Origin: Pontederia crassipes
Taxonomy: Eukaryota > Streptophyta > Magnoliopsida > Commelinales > Pontederiaceae
Direction of reading: 5' to 3'
NCBI GenBank assembly: GCA_030549335.1
Contig: CM060194.1
Coordinates: 21,020,171-21,084,170 of the forward strand
Length of the DNA: 64,000 nt
How positions within the stretch are numbered: the stretch's first letter is position 1; every line of letters begins with the position of its first letter. The translations under genes were made by a program, and so were the position numbers. Under the pieces are notes generated by a model. The model searched no databases. It had not been told where the DNA came from and saw nothing but the letters and a program-made list of their open reading frames with translations. Shown here piece by piece: positions 11,228 through 23,700 of this stretch.

Positions 11228-14200
11228 GCGTATTGCCCAACATGTCAAACTTTATCAAATTCATCCTTTATTAACTATTTGTTTTTTTTCCAAATATAAC
11301 GAAATATCAATGTTTACATAACCCATGGAGATGGCTCAGAAGACTAACTTAGTCACAATCTTATCAATTCGATTGAATTTAACCAAATTGAATCAAACTT
11401 TATTAAAATAATATTATTTCTTATAATCTTGAATATAAATATCATAAGTAACACAATGTAATATATAAATAATAATAAGCCACTAATAATGATAGATAAA
11501 TTAATATGAAAATATCATATTAAAATAATTGCTTATTCAAATCACAAGTATATTATTATGTTTCATTATTTGTATAATACAAGCAATGTGATACTAATTC
11601 ATTTTCTATAATCAAATCATAAAATTTATTTTAATTTACTTTTATTTCTCCTCTAATAATTCAAAACATTGGTTGACGAGGATCCCTTTTTTGGTGGTCC
11701 TTTTGTTATTCATTTAATAATTTTCAAGTTACTTTTTTTGTATACAATGTCCTTTCTTTTATCTCCATTCTCATAATTTTCATCACTTGAATTTCCCTCA
11801 ACTTTATTAACTTTTAATGTTAAATTTTTTCTTTCTTGTCGAGGTGTCATTGTATTCTCCATGTCAAGCTCTTATGTGATTATCATTTTCTAAAAGACAA
11901 GGACTTAATTTTTTTCTCTTTTTGAAGGTTAATCCTTAGCTCACTCAAAAAAGATAGATCATTCACATATTGTTAAAATGAATGATCATATTTCTAATGA
12001 ACTAATCATTATGCATAAAAAATCACATTGATATTTTAAAATATTTAGTCTAAATTCTTTAACTTTGACTATTACATATGAGCAATCAACAAGTTTTTTC
12101 AAAATTTCATAAGAGATTTTACAATGAATGTTCCATTGAATTCCATTATAGTCCAAAACAAAGTACAAATATTCTTTATCTTCCAATCCAATCTAATCAA
12201 AACTTTCTCATCTTTGTTAACAAAATGTCAATGAAGTATATGATGTTAGGTGAGTGGGGTTTGGAGGCAAATTATAATCGTGACGCGAAAGTAGGTCAAA
12301 AGACAAACATTCGACGAATAAATCTTGGCCTATATACCCATCTCTCAATTTTTTATTTTGATATCATCGAAGTTTTACTAGCAAACTCTTTTTACCTTGT
12401 GTGAGGGAACACTCTTACAAGGATCTTCTTCTTCACTTAAGAGGAAAAGAAAACATCAATTAGGAGCCTCTTCCAATTTCAAGTCTAGAATTGAGAATTC
12501 TCAAACACTCTCCTATTACAAATAACTAAACTTTTTTAAGAACGGGAGAAAGGGATTCACATATTAAGGCTCAAGGATTTGCTTCATAAAATAACGATAT
12601 AACTATCAATGTGAACTTTTGGACTCATTTTGAGATTTTTTATAGGTTCCAATTTTCGAATGATTGTTGGGGTCTTATTTGGAGCCATTTCATGTCTAAT
12701 TTGTTCATAGTTGGCCGATCAAACTTTGTAGGAAATGGATAATTTAGTCATTGATGAATCAACTTAGTCGACTTTTCAGTCATTAATCACAATGTTATGC
12801 ATATCACTTTTCACTCGATTGAGCCAACTTCAACCAATCAATCGATCAAACTTGCTATTGCACACGTTATACAAAAATTTCTATGCCTATCCAAGTGGTT
12901 GGTTGAATTGTTATAGGGGTTGATGTAGCGAATAAACACTTCAAAATTATTAGGTTGTCAATGAATCGATAGCATAACCTTGACCGATTCTCTAGGTCGA
13001 CCTAGGGTTGGAATTAATATTTTTACTCTTAAATTCTCAAAAATTTTATCCGCACTAATCCACTCAAATATAAGATTATAACAACATAACATACGATACT
13101 TAAAAATGATTTTTAATTCATATATCATCCCTAAAACATTTAAATTTTTTATGACTAACATAATAAAATCTATTATCATGAAAATGCAAAGATAAGATAT
13201 AAATCCAATGTTTTGACAATTTTATGATGGATGGATCGATATTGACTTTAGATGGCCACTGATGTGGGCAGTCCTCTTAATTGTCGGTGTTGTCTTCATT
13301 TTCCTCTACCAACAACGGAATGAGATACTACAAGCACTTCAACATTTGAACTTGTTTGTTAATGAATAAGTCCATAATTCCTTGAACTTGGATATCCCTA
13401 CAATGACAACAATAAGGACATAGTATAGTCCGTAATGCAACATAATCCCAAAACTTGAGTTAGAATTTGCGCAAGTTTTGGATAGCTCTACCAAATACTA
13501 TAAAAAAAAGTGGAACAAGAACCAAAGTTTTGGTCATTTATCACGTGACTAGAACTTTGGTTCCAAAGTTCTTGCGAGTCTAGTTCTCGAGAGTTGGCAT
13601 TTTTTTTTTACTTTTTACATACACATATATATTATTATTTAGTTTAATAATACATATACTTATTTATTAATATATTATTAGAAAACTATTGAAACAAATT
13701 TATTTAGTTCTAATAGTTGAAATATTTTATTAATTATTCATAAGATTTTTGCTTAATATTATAGTATAATAAAATTATAAAAAAATCATATTAATTAACT
13801 GAATTGATGTAAAAATATTATAATTGTATTTATTATGTTACGATATTAATTAAATAAAATTAATGTAAAAATATAATATTACATTTATTATAATAGAATT
13901 TTATTAATTAAAATTTTTATTTGTTTTTAGAAAAAAATATAAATAATCTAATTTATATTATATTTGGATCTTAAGATATTATTTAATTAAAATTTAATAG
14001 TATGGCACAACTTATTTTTAAACATATAATATTTTTTATACGCTAGTAATTATTGTTTTAAATAAATAAATACATAATATTTTATTTACTATAATTTTAT
14101 ACTTCATAAACTAATAAATTATATTTCTAATTATTATTATTTTTATCCAAACACTCATTAAAATTTATCTATCAAATTATTTTTTAAAATTTTTATTATT

Positions 14201-14816
14201 ATATTTTTCATTCAAACATCAATTTTAAACTTGTTCCTTAACGGAGAGGTCCACGCCAAAGATATTACTAAGTTAGCAACAACTATTCCTTGAACTTGAA
14301 CATCCTTATATTCCTTCAAACCTGAACATCCCTATAGTGACAACAATACGGGCACAATATAGTACCTAATGTAATAGGATTAGGGAAGAATAAAGAAGAA
14401 AATCTTGTGTATCATCGGAAGAAAAACTTAATAAGGAATTTGGTAAAATTTGTATTCTCATATTAAGTTTGTTAAGATTCCAATAGTCTTAAATTGTGAT
14501 AAGTGAGATGACGGTTCACAAAGGAAGAAACATAAAAATAAAAATAAAAATAAAAATGAAATCACAATATTAAAAATGTATGTGGATTCGACCAAATCTA
14601 AATGTTAGCATGATCCAGCCTAACTAATTTGGGTCAATGATTGAATCAATGTACGCTGAATTCAATTCAACGAACTTATGTTGGATGGATGAGATTATTG
14701 AATTATCCAATTGAATTTTTATTTTCTCCATGCCCTCTTAAAAATATTCAATGTTAATTATTTTTTGAAAAAGGAAAAATAATATCTTTTAGCATCTAAA
14801 CTATTTTTTACGGACA
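11228..14816. other. AT-rich intergenic DNA with decayed retroelement-like sequence
   Basis: No gene is recognised. From about 12395 to 12540 phrases such as CACTCTTACAAGGA and a run of CTTCTTCACTTAAGAGG resemble sequence at 60225-60400. Between 12700 and 12870 there are AGTCGACTTTTCAGTC, CGATTGAGCC and CAATCGATCAAAC motifs, so this may be a decayed relative of the elements at the two window ends. From 13490 to 14260 the DNA is extremely AT-rich. A tandem AAAAATA-type repeat lies at 14532-14557. Confidence 0.35.
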
Positions 14817-14825
14817 TAAAACATT
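14817..14825. repeat. 9-bp target-site duplication, left copy
   Basis: TAAAACATT directly precedes the left terminal repeat. The same nine bases directly follow the right terminal repeat at 17230-17238. Confidence 0.9.
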
Positions 14826-17229
14826 GGATAAAATGGGTGTCCCCCCAACTGAAATGGGGGAATTGTCCCTCCATTCTGCGTCGGCCGTCGGATTCACATC
14901 CGACGGCTGGTGCAGATTTAAGAGTTTTAAGTGAGATCTGGTGCGGTCCGACCCGATCGAACGAACGGTTCGGCCGCGGTTCGGACGAATCGGTTCCAAA
15001 GGTTATAAGATGATGAAAACCCTCGAATTGTCTCATTTTCGTCTCTCCTCTCTCTCTTTCCTCTTCGTTTCTTCTTTGCACCGCCGCCTCTCTCTCTCCT
15101 CTCCTCCCGATGGCGTCTGCGCGACGGCCATGAGCACCGGCGCCGAGCACGCCCGCCGCAGACCTGCCCCACCGTCAACCCCATTCGAGGTCGAAATGCT
15201 CTACATCTGTGCGCAGCGGCGACCTCCCCGCCGCCGACGACCTCGTGAAGGCCGCAGACCTCCCCGCCGACCTCGCGCAGCGGCGACCTCCCCGCCGACC
15301 TCGAGCGCAGGCGTGACCCCGCCAACCCCTCACCTCACGATGGCGACCACATCGAGAGATCGAGCAATCGACGACTCCCCCCGCACCGCCGCCGACCAGA
15401 TCGAGCATGCCGTGGTTTAGATCTGCCTCACGTGCACGACAACCGACCTCGAGCAACTCCGCCGACCTCATCGCGCACTGCGTCGTCGAGCTCCCACCCC
15501 GCCACCGCCGAGCTCGTGCACCGCCACTGCTGCCGTCGAACTCGCCCGCCCCGCCGTCGCCGAGCTCGTGCGCCGCCACCGCCGCCATCGAACTCGCCCC
15601 TCCCGCCATGGCCAAGCTCTTAACAATGTTAATCCTTGTAAAATTTTTGGTTGTCGAACTAGTTAAACTTAATTAATCCATGTTGTATCTGCTTTGATTA
15701 GTTACACTTTTGTAAAATTTTTGTTGAATTCATGTTGTAAATTAGTTAAAGCTGTAAAGTATCAAAATGTGTCGTTGAGCTCCACTCGTCGGAGCTTCGC
15801 CGAGCGCTGCCGAGCCTACCTCCGGGTGTCCTGCCGAGTCCACCTTCTAAAAGTATTTGTAATCCTCTTGTCACATAATTGGAACGCTGCCGATTGCTAA
15901 TGCATTTTGAGTTGAACGAAGTTTAATTCGAACTGTCTACCGTCCTCTTGTAACAAATCTGTGACATAAATTTGTAACTGTCTACGTCCTCTTGTAACAA
16001 ATCTGTAACTGTTTAATTTGAACTTCAAATTTTGGAAATTGTTTAATACAATTAAAAGATAACAAGTGACATAATTGGAACGCTTTACACCATTGATGTT
16101 GTCAATCCCTAAATTTTTTTTTGCATATGAACTATCAAAAGTGTAAGTAATCCAAGCATGGATTAACAAAAAATTTAACTAGTTTACATATAACACAACA
16201 AAAAATTCACGGCTGGTCGGCGGTGCGCGAGAGCAGATCGGGGTGCACGGGGGAGTCGTCGGTTGTCGGCGGCGGTGCGCGAGCTTAGATATGATCGATG
16301 GGGTGCGGGGGGAGTCGACGGCTGCTCGATCTGATCCCGACGGTGCTCGATCTGGTCGGCGGCGTTGCGCGAGCATAGATCTGACCGGCGGCGGTGCGCG
16401 AGCGTAGATCTGACCGGCGGTGGTGCGCGAGCTCAGCGGCGGCGGTGGGCTGGCAAGCTCGACGGCAGTGGCGGCGTGGTCGAACTCGGCGGCGCTCGAT
16501 GTGCGTCGTGCAGCGGCATGCTCGCATTGTGCCACGACGCTCGGTGTGGGGGGTCGCGGGAGGTCATCGCAGTGGCGGTGCGTGAGCTCAGAGGCGGCGG
16601 GCGGGCGAACTCGATAGCGGCGGGCGGGCGAACTCGATAGCGGCGTGCGGCAGGCTCGACGATAGCGGCGGCGGCGAGGCGGGTCAGACGGAGGGAGAAA
16701 GTGAGAAAATGAAAAGAAGAGGGAGAATAAGAGGTTAGAAAACACCTTCGAGGGCGGGCTCGTCGGCGGCTGGCAGATCTAGTCGGACGCGATCGTCGTC
16801 GGCGGCGGGGAGGTCGTCGCTGCGCACAGATGTAGATCTAGCCGCGGAGTCGCCTCTGCGCACAGATCTGTCTCGGATCTGAGCATTTCGACCTCGAATG
16901 GGGTCGACGATGGGCAGGTCTACGACGGGCGTGCTCGACGTCGGTGCTCGTGGCCGTCGAGAGGAGAGGAGAGAGAGAGGCGGCGACGCAGAGGAGAAAC
17001 GAAGAGGAGAGAGAGAGAGGAGAGACGAAAATGAGACAATTCGAGGATTTTCATCATCTTATACTCCTTGGAATCGGTTCGTCCGAACCGCGGCCGAACC
17101 GTCGTCGGACCACACTAGATCTCACTTAAAACTCTTAGATCTACGTCAGCCGTCGGATGCGAATCCGACGGCCGACGCAGAATGGGGGGACGGTCCCCCA
17201 TTTCAGTTGGGGGAACACCCATTTTATCC
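14826..17229. mobile_element. Mutator-like element with long inverted arms, no transposase seen
   Basis: The 2404-base element starts GGATAAAATGGGTGTCCCCC and ends with the reverse complement (AACACCCATTTTATCC), flanked by a perfect 9-bp duplication TAAAACATT. Nine-base duplications with long terminal inverted repeats are the hallmark of Mutator-like elements. The similarity of the arms runs at least 400 bases (14826 to about 15250 against about 16780 to 17229). It includes a GCCGTCGGAT hairpin, a TATA-like TTATAAGA (near 15003, left), a CT-rich leader-like tract and an ATG region. GC-rich inner parts (15250-15620, 16235-16730) share CCGACCAGATCGAGCA phrases; the centre (15625-16230) is AT-rich. 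No transposase is recognised, so it is non-autonomous. Long open frames in the GC-rich parts exist on several strands and are not accepted as genes. Confidence 0.9.
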
Positions 17230-17238
17230 TAAAACATT
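17230..17238. repeat. 9-bp target-site duplication, right copy
   Basis: TAAAACATT is identical to 14817-14825, on the other side of the Mutator-like element. Confidence 0.9.
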
Positions 17239-17703
17239 TATTTAAATTCTAAAGTAATTTACACTTTAAAATAAAACAACATCGATTCAATTTTGAATAA
17301 CAAAGATGATCTACCCAATTAACTATAGATCGGTTCCAATCTATCTCATCTTCATAGGATTGGTGAACCACAAACACCCCCCTTATTTTAACTAGACTAG
17401 ATAGTGATCGAGTTTTGGCCCAATCAATTCGAACTCGAATTTGACAAAAAACAAACAAACAAAAAATAGATCCAATGGAGGAGTTTATTACCTTGATCGG
17501 ACCAGTGAACACGTACTCATAATGAAACTGAAGAGAGGACTTAGAGATTTTTATTACCTGCGGAGGTAGCAGGTACTATTTACCCAAGTTTCCAGTCTCT
17601 TCCACCACCACTGCCGCGCTCTGCTCTCCACTCTTCTTTTACTCCCTCCCATCTCCCCTCGACGAAATGACGCGCACCTGGTGATCGCCGTCCGTCCCCG
17701 GCC
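17239..17703 (+). promoter_or_regulatory. Promoter and leader region of TRS130
   Basis: No other gene is visible. A C/T-rich leader-like tract (about 17585-17660) precedes the ATG at 17704. No TATA box could be assigned with confidence. The Mutator-like element ends less than 480 bases upstream of the start codon. Confidence 0.4.
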
Positions 17704-20700
17704 ATGGCTAACTACTTGGCCCAGTTCCAGACCATCAAGAGCTCCTCTGACCACCTAGTCGTCGCAGGTAACGCCGACGAGCCCCTCCTCTGGCGAACAA
17801 GAACCCTAGATCTGTCACCGTTTTGCCTTCTTCCCCTTTGTTGCTAGTGGATCTTGATTCGCTCAGTTTGCTGCTTCTCGATTTTGATCCGCGATCTTTG
17901 ACGCTTCTGATCCCTTTTGGATAGGTTCGAAGTAGTTTGTAGATAATTTTATTGGGAATCTTAAGGAAATGCCTCAAATTTATGAATCCTGAGGGATTTA
18001 AGTTTTGTTTTAAGGTTTCCGTTAGGGGTCCAATCCTGACACTGTGTTTGGATAAAGGGTCAGGGGAAGGGAAGAGAATGAGGGGGAAGATAAATGGAGG
18101 GAAGAGAAGGGAATTGGTACACCCCAATTTGGGGTTGAAACAAAATAGAACAAATGGAGGGGAATGGAGGGAAAAAATGGAGATTCCCCTTCATTCCCCT
18201 CCATTAAAATTTTATCCAAACAAGGGGAAAATTTTTTTTACCTTCCCCTCCCCCTCTTTACCCTCCTTTCACCTCAATCCAAACATAATGTGAGGGATCG
18301 TTGACTCGTTTGCTTCGGTTGACATTGCACGAATTCTTCGTGAATTTTGCGTATGACGGAGTTAAGGTTAAATGATTTCATGTGATTATGTTATGGTGAA
18401 CAATTTCGTTTCTAAAAGCTTTTGCCTAAATTCCTTGTTATATGGTGAACAATGACGTTAGATGTTCTTTTTCATAACGGCATGATTAGTGACTTGTTGC
18501 GTTAGTTCTTCAGTCTTTACTAAACCCCGATCCATTCTGTTGTTCTCCAGTTGAGGACGTCAGCGACTTGTGGCCCAGTGTGAAACAAAGTTTTGAAGAG
18601 CGCTTGCCCTTAAAGAAGGCTTGTTTGAATAACAAGACACGCAATCCTGTTTATGTTGAGAAGCTGCGGGCTGAGTTTATATTAACCACTGACGCCAGAT
18701 TGCGGAGCCGGTTCCCACAAGAGCAGTCTCTGTTTTGGTTCCGAGAACCATACACGACCATTGTTCTTGTAACTTGTGAGGTAGCTTTGGTTTATAGTGT
18801 CTTTCTCACTGATGCACAATTTAATTTTCTCAACCATCAGAATGATGTATTTTCTCATAGTCTCTAAGTTCATTGCTATTTTGTGTACTATTGATTTACT
18901 CTTCCTTGCAGGATCTAGATGAATTCAAAACCATTCTGAAGCCACGTCTTAAATTAATTGTTCAAAATGATGAACGAGAGTGGTTCATCGTGTTTGTGTC
19001 GAGGGCTCATCCAAGCAATGATCAGGCAACTAAGATGGCAAAGAAAATCTATGCTAAACTTGAGGTTGATTTTAGCTCAAAAAAGAGAGAAAGGTACGGG
19101 CTAGTTTCCTAATAGCTTTGTGATAGGTTCCTAGTCTAACTATGATCCTAAATTCATCACTTCGAGGGGATAAAGTCCTTCAATAGACCACTTCGAGGGG
19201 TCAAGGCTCCAAGATAGTTGCTCCAAGCAATTAGCAAAAGAAGATTCATTCTCATATATGATTAAAAAGGTTCCAAGGCCAAGGGTCCCTAACTCCCTGT
19301 TTATAGGGAAAACCCAAACAAGTTCTAGTCAAAATAAAAATGAAGGAAAAAGAAATTATAATAAACTAAGAAATAAGAAAACTAATCCTAACAAAAGAAA
19401 ATAAACTATTCCTATTAATAATGGGAAATAAGATCCTATCATTCTCGCCTCCTTGAAATCAACCTTGTCCTCAAGGCTGACCAGTAACAAATTCCGAAAA
19501 TTGTTCCTTGCGATGACGAACTACTATTTCCTTCTTGCAAGTTTGTGATACATGGTGATACTCTTGAGGAAGAATTAACCCTGTATGTTGACTTGATTGC
19601 TTCTTGTAATGCCAAGATAATTTTTTCTTCTTAGTGACCCATGCAATAAGTTGATTCTTGATAGAATTGTTTACATACATTGCCTCGATGCATAATTGAT
19701 CTTATGACTTTTTCCTTTAAAGGTAATCATTTGGTCATTCCACTTGAATGCCATTATACGATTTGAAAAATCCCAAGTAACTTGTCCAAGTGCACGTAAC
19801 CATTTAATTCCTAAAACAACTTCATAGTCATCAATTGGTAAAAGATAAATATCAATAAATAATTCATAACCTTGGATGGAGAGTTTAACACGAGAACACA
19901 TGGTCCCATAAGTCATAATTCGTTCGTCAGAAAGCTTGATGTCAAACTTTGAACATGTCTTGATAGCAAGCCCCAACTGCATGGCTAACTTGGCCTTTAC
20001 AAAGTTATTAGATCTTCCAGTATCAACCAAAATAATTGTTGGACGACTCTTCAAAAATCCATCCTGAAGATTTGTATAACTAGAAAGCACATGCAATGTT
20101 GATTCAACTATGATATTTTTATTTTCAACTTCTACATCATATGATTCAATGTATGGCTCCTCTTCATGATTTTCTAATTCATCCATGGGTGCAATATTTA
20201 ACCATTATCCTTTGTTGCAAACATGACCTTTCTGCTACTTCTCATTACAATGAAAGCATAAACCTTTGTGAGCATGTTCCTTCATGTCTGTTGTGATAGT
20301 TTATTAGTTGAAGATTTAGATGGAACATATAATGAAGGGGTACCATTTATTGAAATGCTATGTCCGTTAGTCATTCTTCCTCTAATCCAACAAATGAGAT
20401 AGTAGCTACCATTCAGGTCTTCGAGCTTTGACTTCCCATCAAATATCACGAAAAAGACTTTCAAGAAATGTTCCTACCAAATGACGTTCACTTCAATCTT
20501 TTGCACGATTTGAAAGCTGCTCCAAACGAGTGGTTTGACAAATCTTGGCTGGTTCTCCACGTACGTTTTTGAACTTTGGCAGTCCCAACCGTGATAATAA
20601 TTCTTTGGAAATTTTTTTCCAAGACAGTGGTCCTTGTCTCATTTGTAACCAATCGAACCATTGAATAGCATCACTATCAAGATTGATTGATGCATGCTCC

Positions 20701-23700
20701 ACCTTTTATGCTTCTGGATTGGAGTGCGATGTACCGCAAATGTGGAAAGTCCATCCAACTGGATCACTCTCGTCCTAATGTGGAAAGTCTACTTTCATAT
20801 GGAAGGTTGTTGTAGATTGATTAACATGTTCATCTTCTTGATAATCTTTGTGAAGAACAGTGTCCGAGCAGACTGCACACTTATCTCGCGCTCCCGGATA
20901 CCACTGACAAGATCTTTTCTTGGCTTTTGTGGCGCGAGTGGATCCTCACCCGACTTTACAGAGCATGGTGGGCACCCATGCTGTGTTTTGCCCCGGGAGA
21001 TGGAGGAAGATGTTGCTCACTTATTCTTTCGATGCCGGATGTCTCGAGAGGTTTGGTCCTGGACGAGCATTTTGGGCGGTGTTCCTCTGATTGATGTGGA
21101 CTTTTTTTGAGAGGAATTGATGTGGACTTTTGGCAGGCTATGAGGGGTCGGCAAACGGAGACTGGGCTGGGGAGTTCTACTGGCGATCTTTTTGACCGGT
21201 GCCTAGGCCATCTGGCTCATTTTTTGTGGGGAGGTGTAGGGTGGATAGTATTGTACACCACATGTGTTGTCTTCTTTGGAAGTAGGGTTTTGATTAGCAC
21301 CTGTACTCTTTTTTGCCGCTCTCCACCGGAGAGCGTCCATTTGTACATGATGTCTCCTTTCAGTGATATATATACGTGGATGACAACCCAACTGGTAGTC
21401 ATCCTTTTCAACAACAACAACAACAACAACAACAAAGCCTTATCCCATTAGGTGGGGTCGGCTACATGGATCATACGACGCCATTCTATTCGTTGATCCA
21501 TGTTCATGCGATTCGACAGGGTTTTACGCTGGCTGTCGGGGCCTAACTTACCTCCTCCTTTATCCGGGCTTGGGACCGGCTATAAAACATAGGTGGTAGT
21601 CATCCTTTTCCTTCTCAAAAAAAAAAATTTATTTGTTGTTCCATCAACCATGTTATATTTTTTAGTTGTTCATCAAGTAGTCATCATACATTCTGATAAC
21701 GAAGAAATTTTCTGAATATGTTGATGCTTGAGAAGCCATAGAATATTCATCTAAATCTGATACGCTGAGCTTGTATGTTTGATGTCGGGTTAAGGGCATA
21801 ATTTTTTTATGAATCGGTGTAGTGATTGAGGGTGCAAGGTAGTGGTTGATGGTGATGAACGAAGTGGATTGCAGCAGTTGCAATAGATGATTACGGAAGA
21901 TGAAGATAAGTAGGTTATTGGTTCAACAAAGAATCCGAGATATCACAGTTCGACGAAGATCAAACTGCTCCTCCGATACCAATTAATAGCTTTAGCTAGG
22001 ATCCTAAATTGATTGCTTCAAGTGGATCAAGCTTCCAATAGACCACTTCGAGGGGGGTCAAGCCTCCAAGATAGTTGACCTAAGAAATTATCAAAAGAAG
22101 ACCTATTCATGTATGATTAAAAAGATTCCAAAAAACCCAAACAAGTTCTAGCTAAAGTAAAAATGAAGGAAAAAGAAATTATAATAAACTAGGAAATAAG
22201 AAAACTAATCCTAATAAAAGAAAACAAACTATTCCTATTAATAATAGAAAATAAGATCCTATTACTTTGGATGCCGTCTTAAATAATTCATAGTCTCGGG
22301 GTTGGGGGACTTGCGCACCAATCCTCACACCCCACACAAAAAATGTAGGCTGGCTCTGTTACTGGTCATAGGTAAAATCTAATCTCCAACTTATTATAAA
22401 ATTATCCATAAAAAAACTTGATGTAAGAGCCCATAGTTTTGATGCATTTGGTTTTGTTTCTTTTGTTGTTCCTCCTACAAGTTGCTCGTATATGGGGCAA
22501 GCTTTATACTTGTTATTTAACTTTTGAGGAAGATGTTCTGTGATAAAAGATCTTGACAGAGTATCTTCACACTATGCTTTACTACTGTGTTTTCTTTTTC
22601 AGATGCTGCAAGTTAGACTTGCATGGACCAGATGAAAGCTTCTGGGAAGATTTGGATTTAAAAATAGTCGAATGTATAAGAAATACATTGGATAGGCGTG
22701 TTCAATTTTATGAAGACGAATTACGGAAGCTCAGCGAACAACGTTTACTTCCAATTTGGAACTTCTGTAATTTCTTTATTGTGAAGGTAATTTAATTTTC
22801 ATTACATGCTATTCTCTTTATCAATGTAATATTTGAAAACATCCTTGTCCAAATGGTTTTCTTCTTTTTTTTTCCTGATATCTAGTGTTTTTCAATTTTT
22901 ACTTTCAGGAGAGCTTAGCTTTCATGTTTGAAATGACCCATCTTCATGAAGATTCCTTACGTGAATATGATGAGCTTGAACTTTGCTACATAGAAACAGG
23001 CAAGTTTCTTTATCCTCTCTGTGATCGTAAACCATTTGCTTTTGAATTAGAATATATTGCTAAAAACATTTCTCTTTCTCGAGCATTGTACAGAAAAACC
23101 TGGAGGTAACGCTTTGATATAAAAACAGACACACAGAATTGATACCATGGAGAAACTATGTTTGGAGAGCTCATTAGTCTATGATGGATACCTGGTGTCA
23201 CTCACATATGTTAGAAGCATAATAGTTTGTTGATTTTTGTTTCTGATCAAACTAATTTGACACCTCTTCTTTCATGATAACTCCACTTGTCCTACACTTC
23301 TTTTCTTTGAGAATCTTTCCGATATGTTGCTGATGATTGTCCATAAGATTGGAATCCAAAGATACTCTAACTAGCATTGTATAACTAACAAGAAGAATTC
23401 TTTACATATTTAAGTGATTCTTTTAGAAACTATCTTTCTATATGTTTGCATTATTATGTTGTTATGTAGCTTCAAATTTCTATCAGTTTGTTTTAAGAGA
23501 CAATTATTTTCACTTTGATGAATGTTGTGTTACATTGAAATTATTAGTTGCATTGTTAATCGTCTACCAACAATGATTTGGCTAATGCTCTCTCGCAAAA
23601 TACAGTTAACACACCTGGAAGGCAAAAGGATTTCGGAGGGTTAGAACATGGTGATGATCAGGCTGCTCTGTTGAAGCCCGAATGTAAACCATTGTCCCAG

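Noticed and set aside
12078..12404. 108-codon + strand frame
   Set aside because: AT-rich, no motif, overlaps a - strand frame; the region looks like decayed retroelement sequence.
14927..15615. Several overlapping long open frames on both strands
   Set aside because: They lie inside the Mutator-like element, in GC-rich repeated sequence, with Arg/Pro/Ala-rich translations in every frame; no domain recognised.
16179..16745. 188-codon open frame on the - strand
   Set aside because: Arg/Pro/Ser-rich translation of tandem GC-rich phrases in the right arm of the same element.
20694..21110. Independent + strand gene of 138 codons
   Set aside because: Its first third is antisense to the Ty3 gag remnant and the rest is the zinc-binding end of a LINE reverse transcriptase; it is a chimera of two elements.
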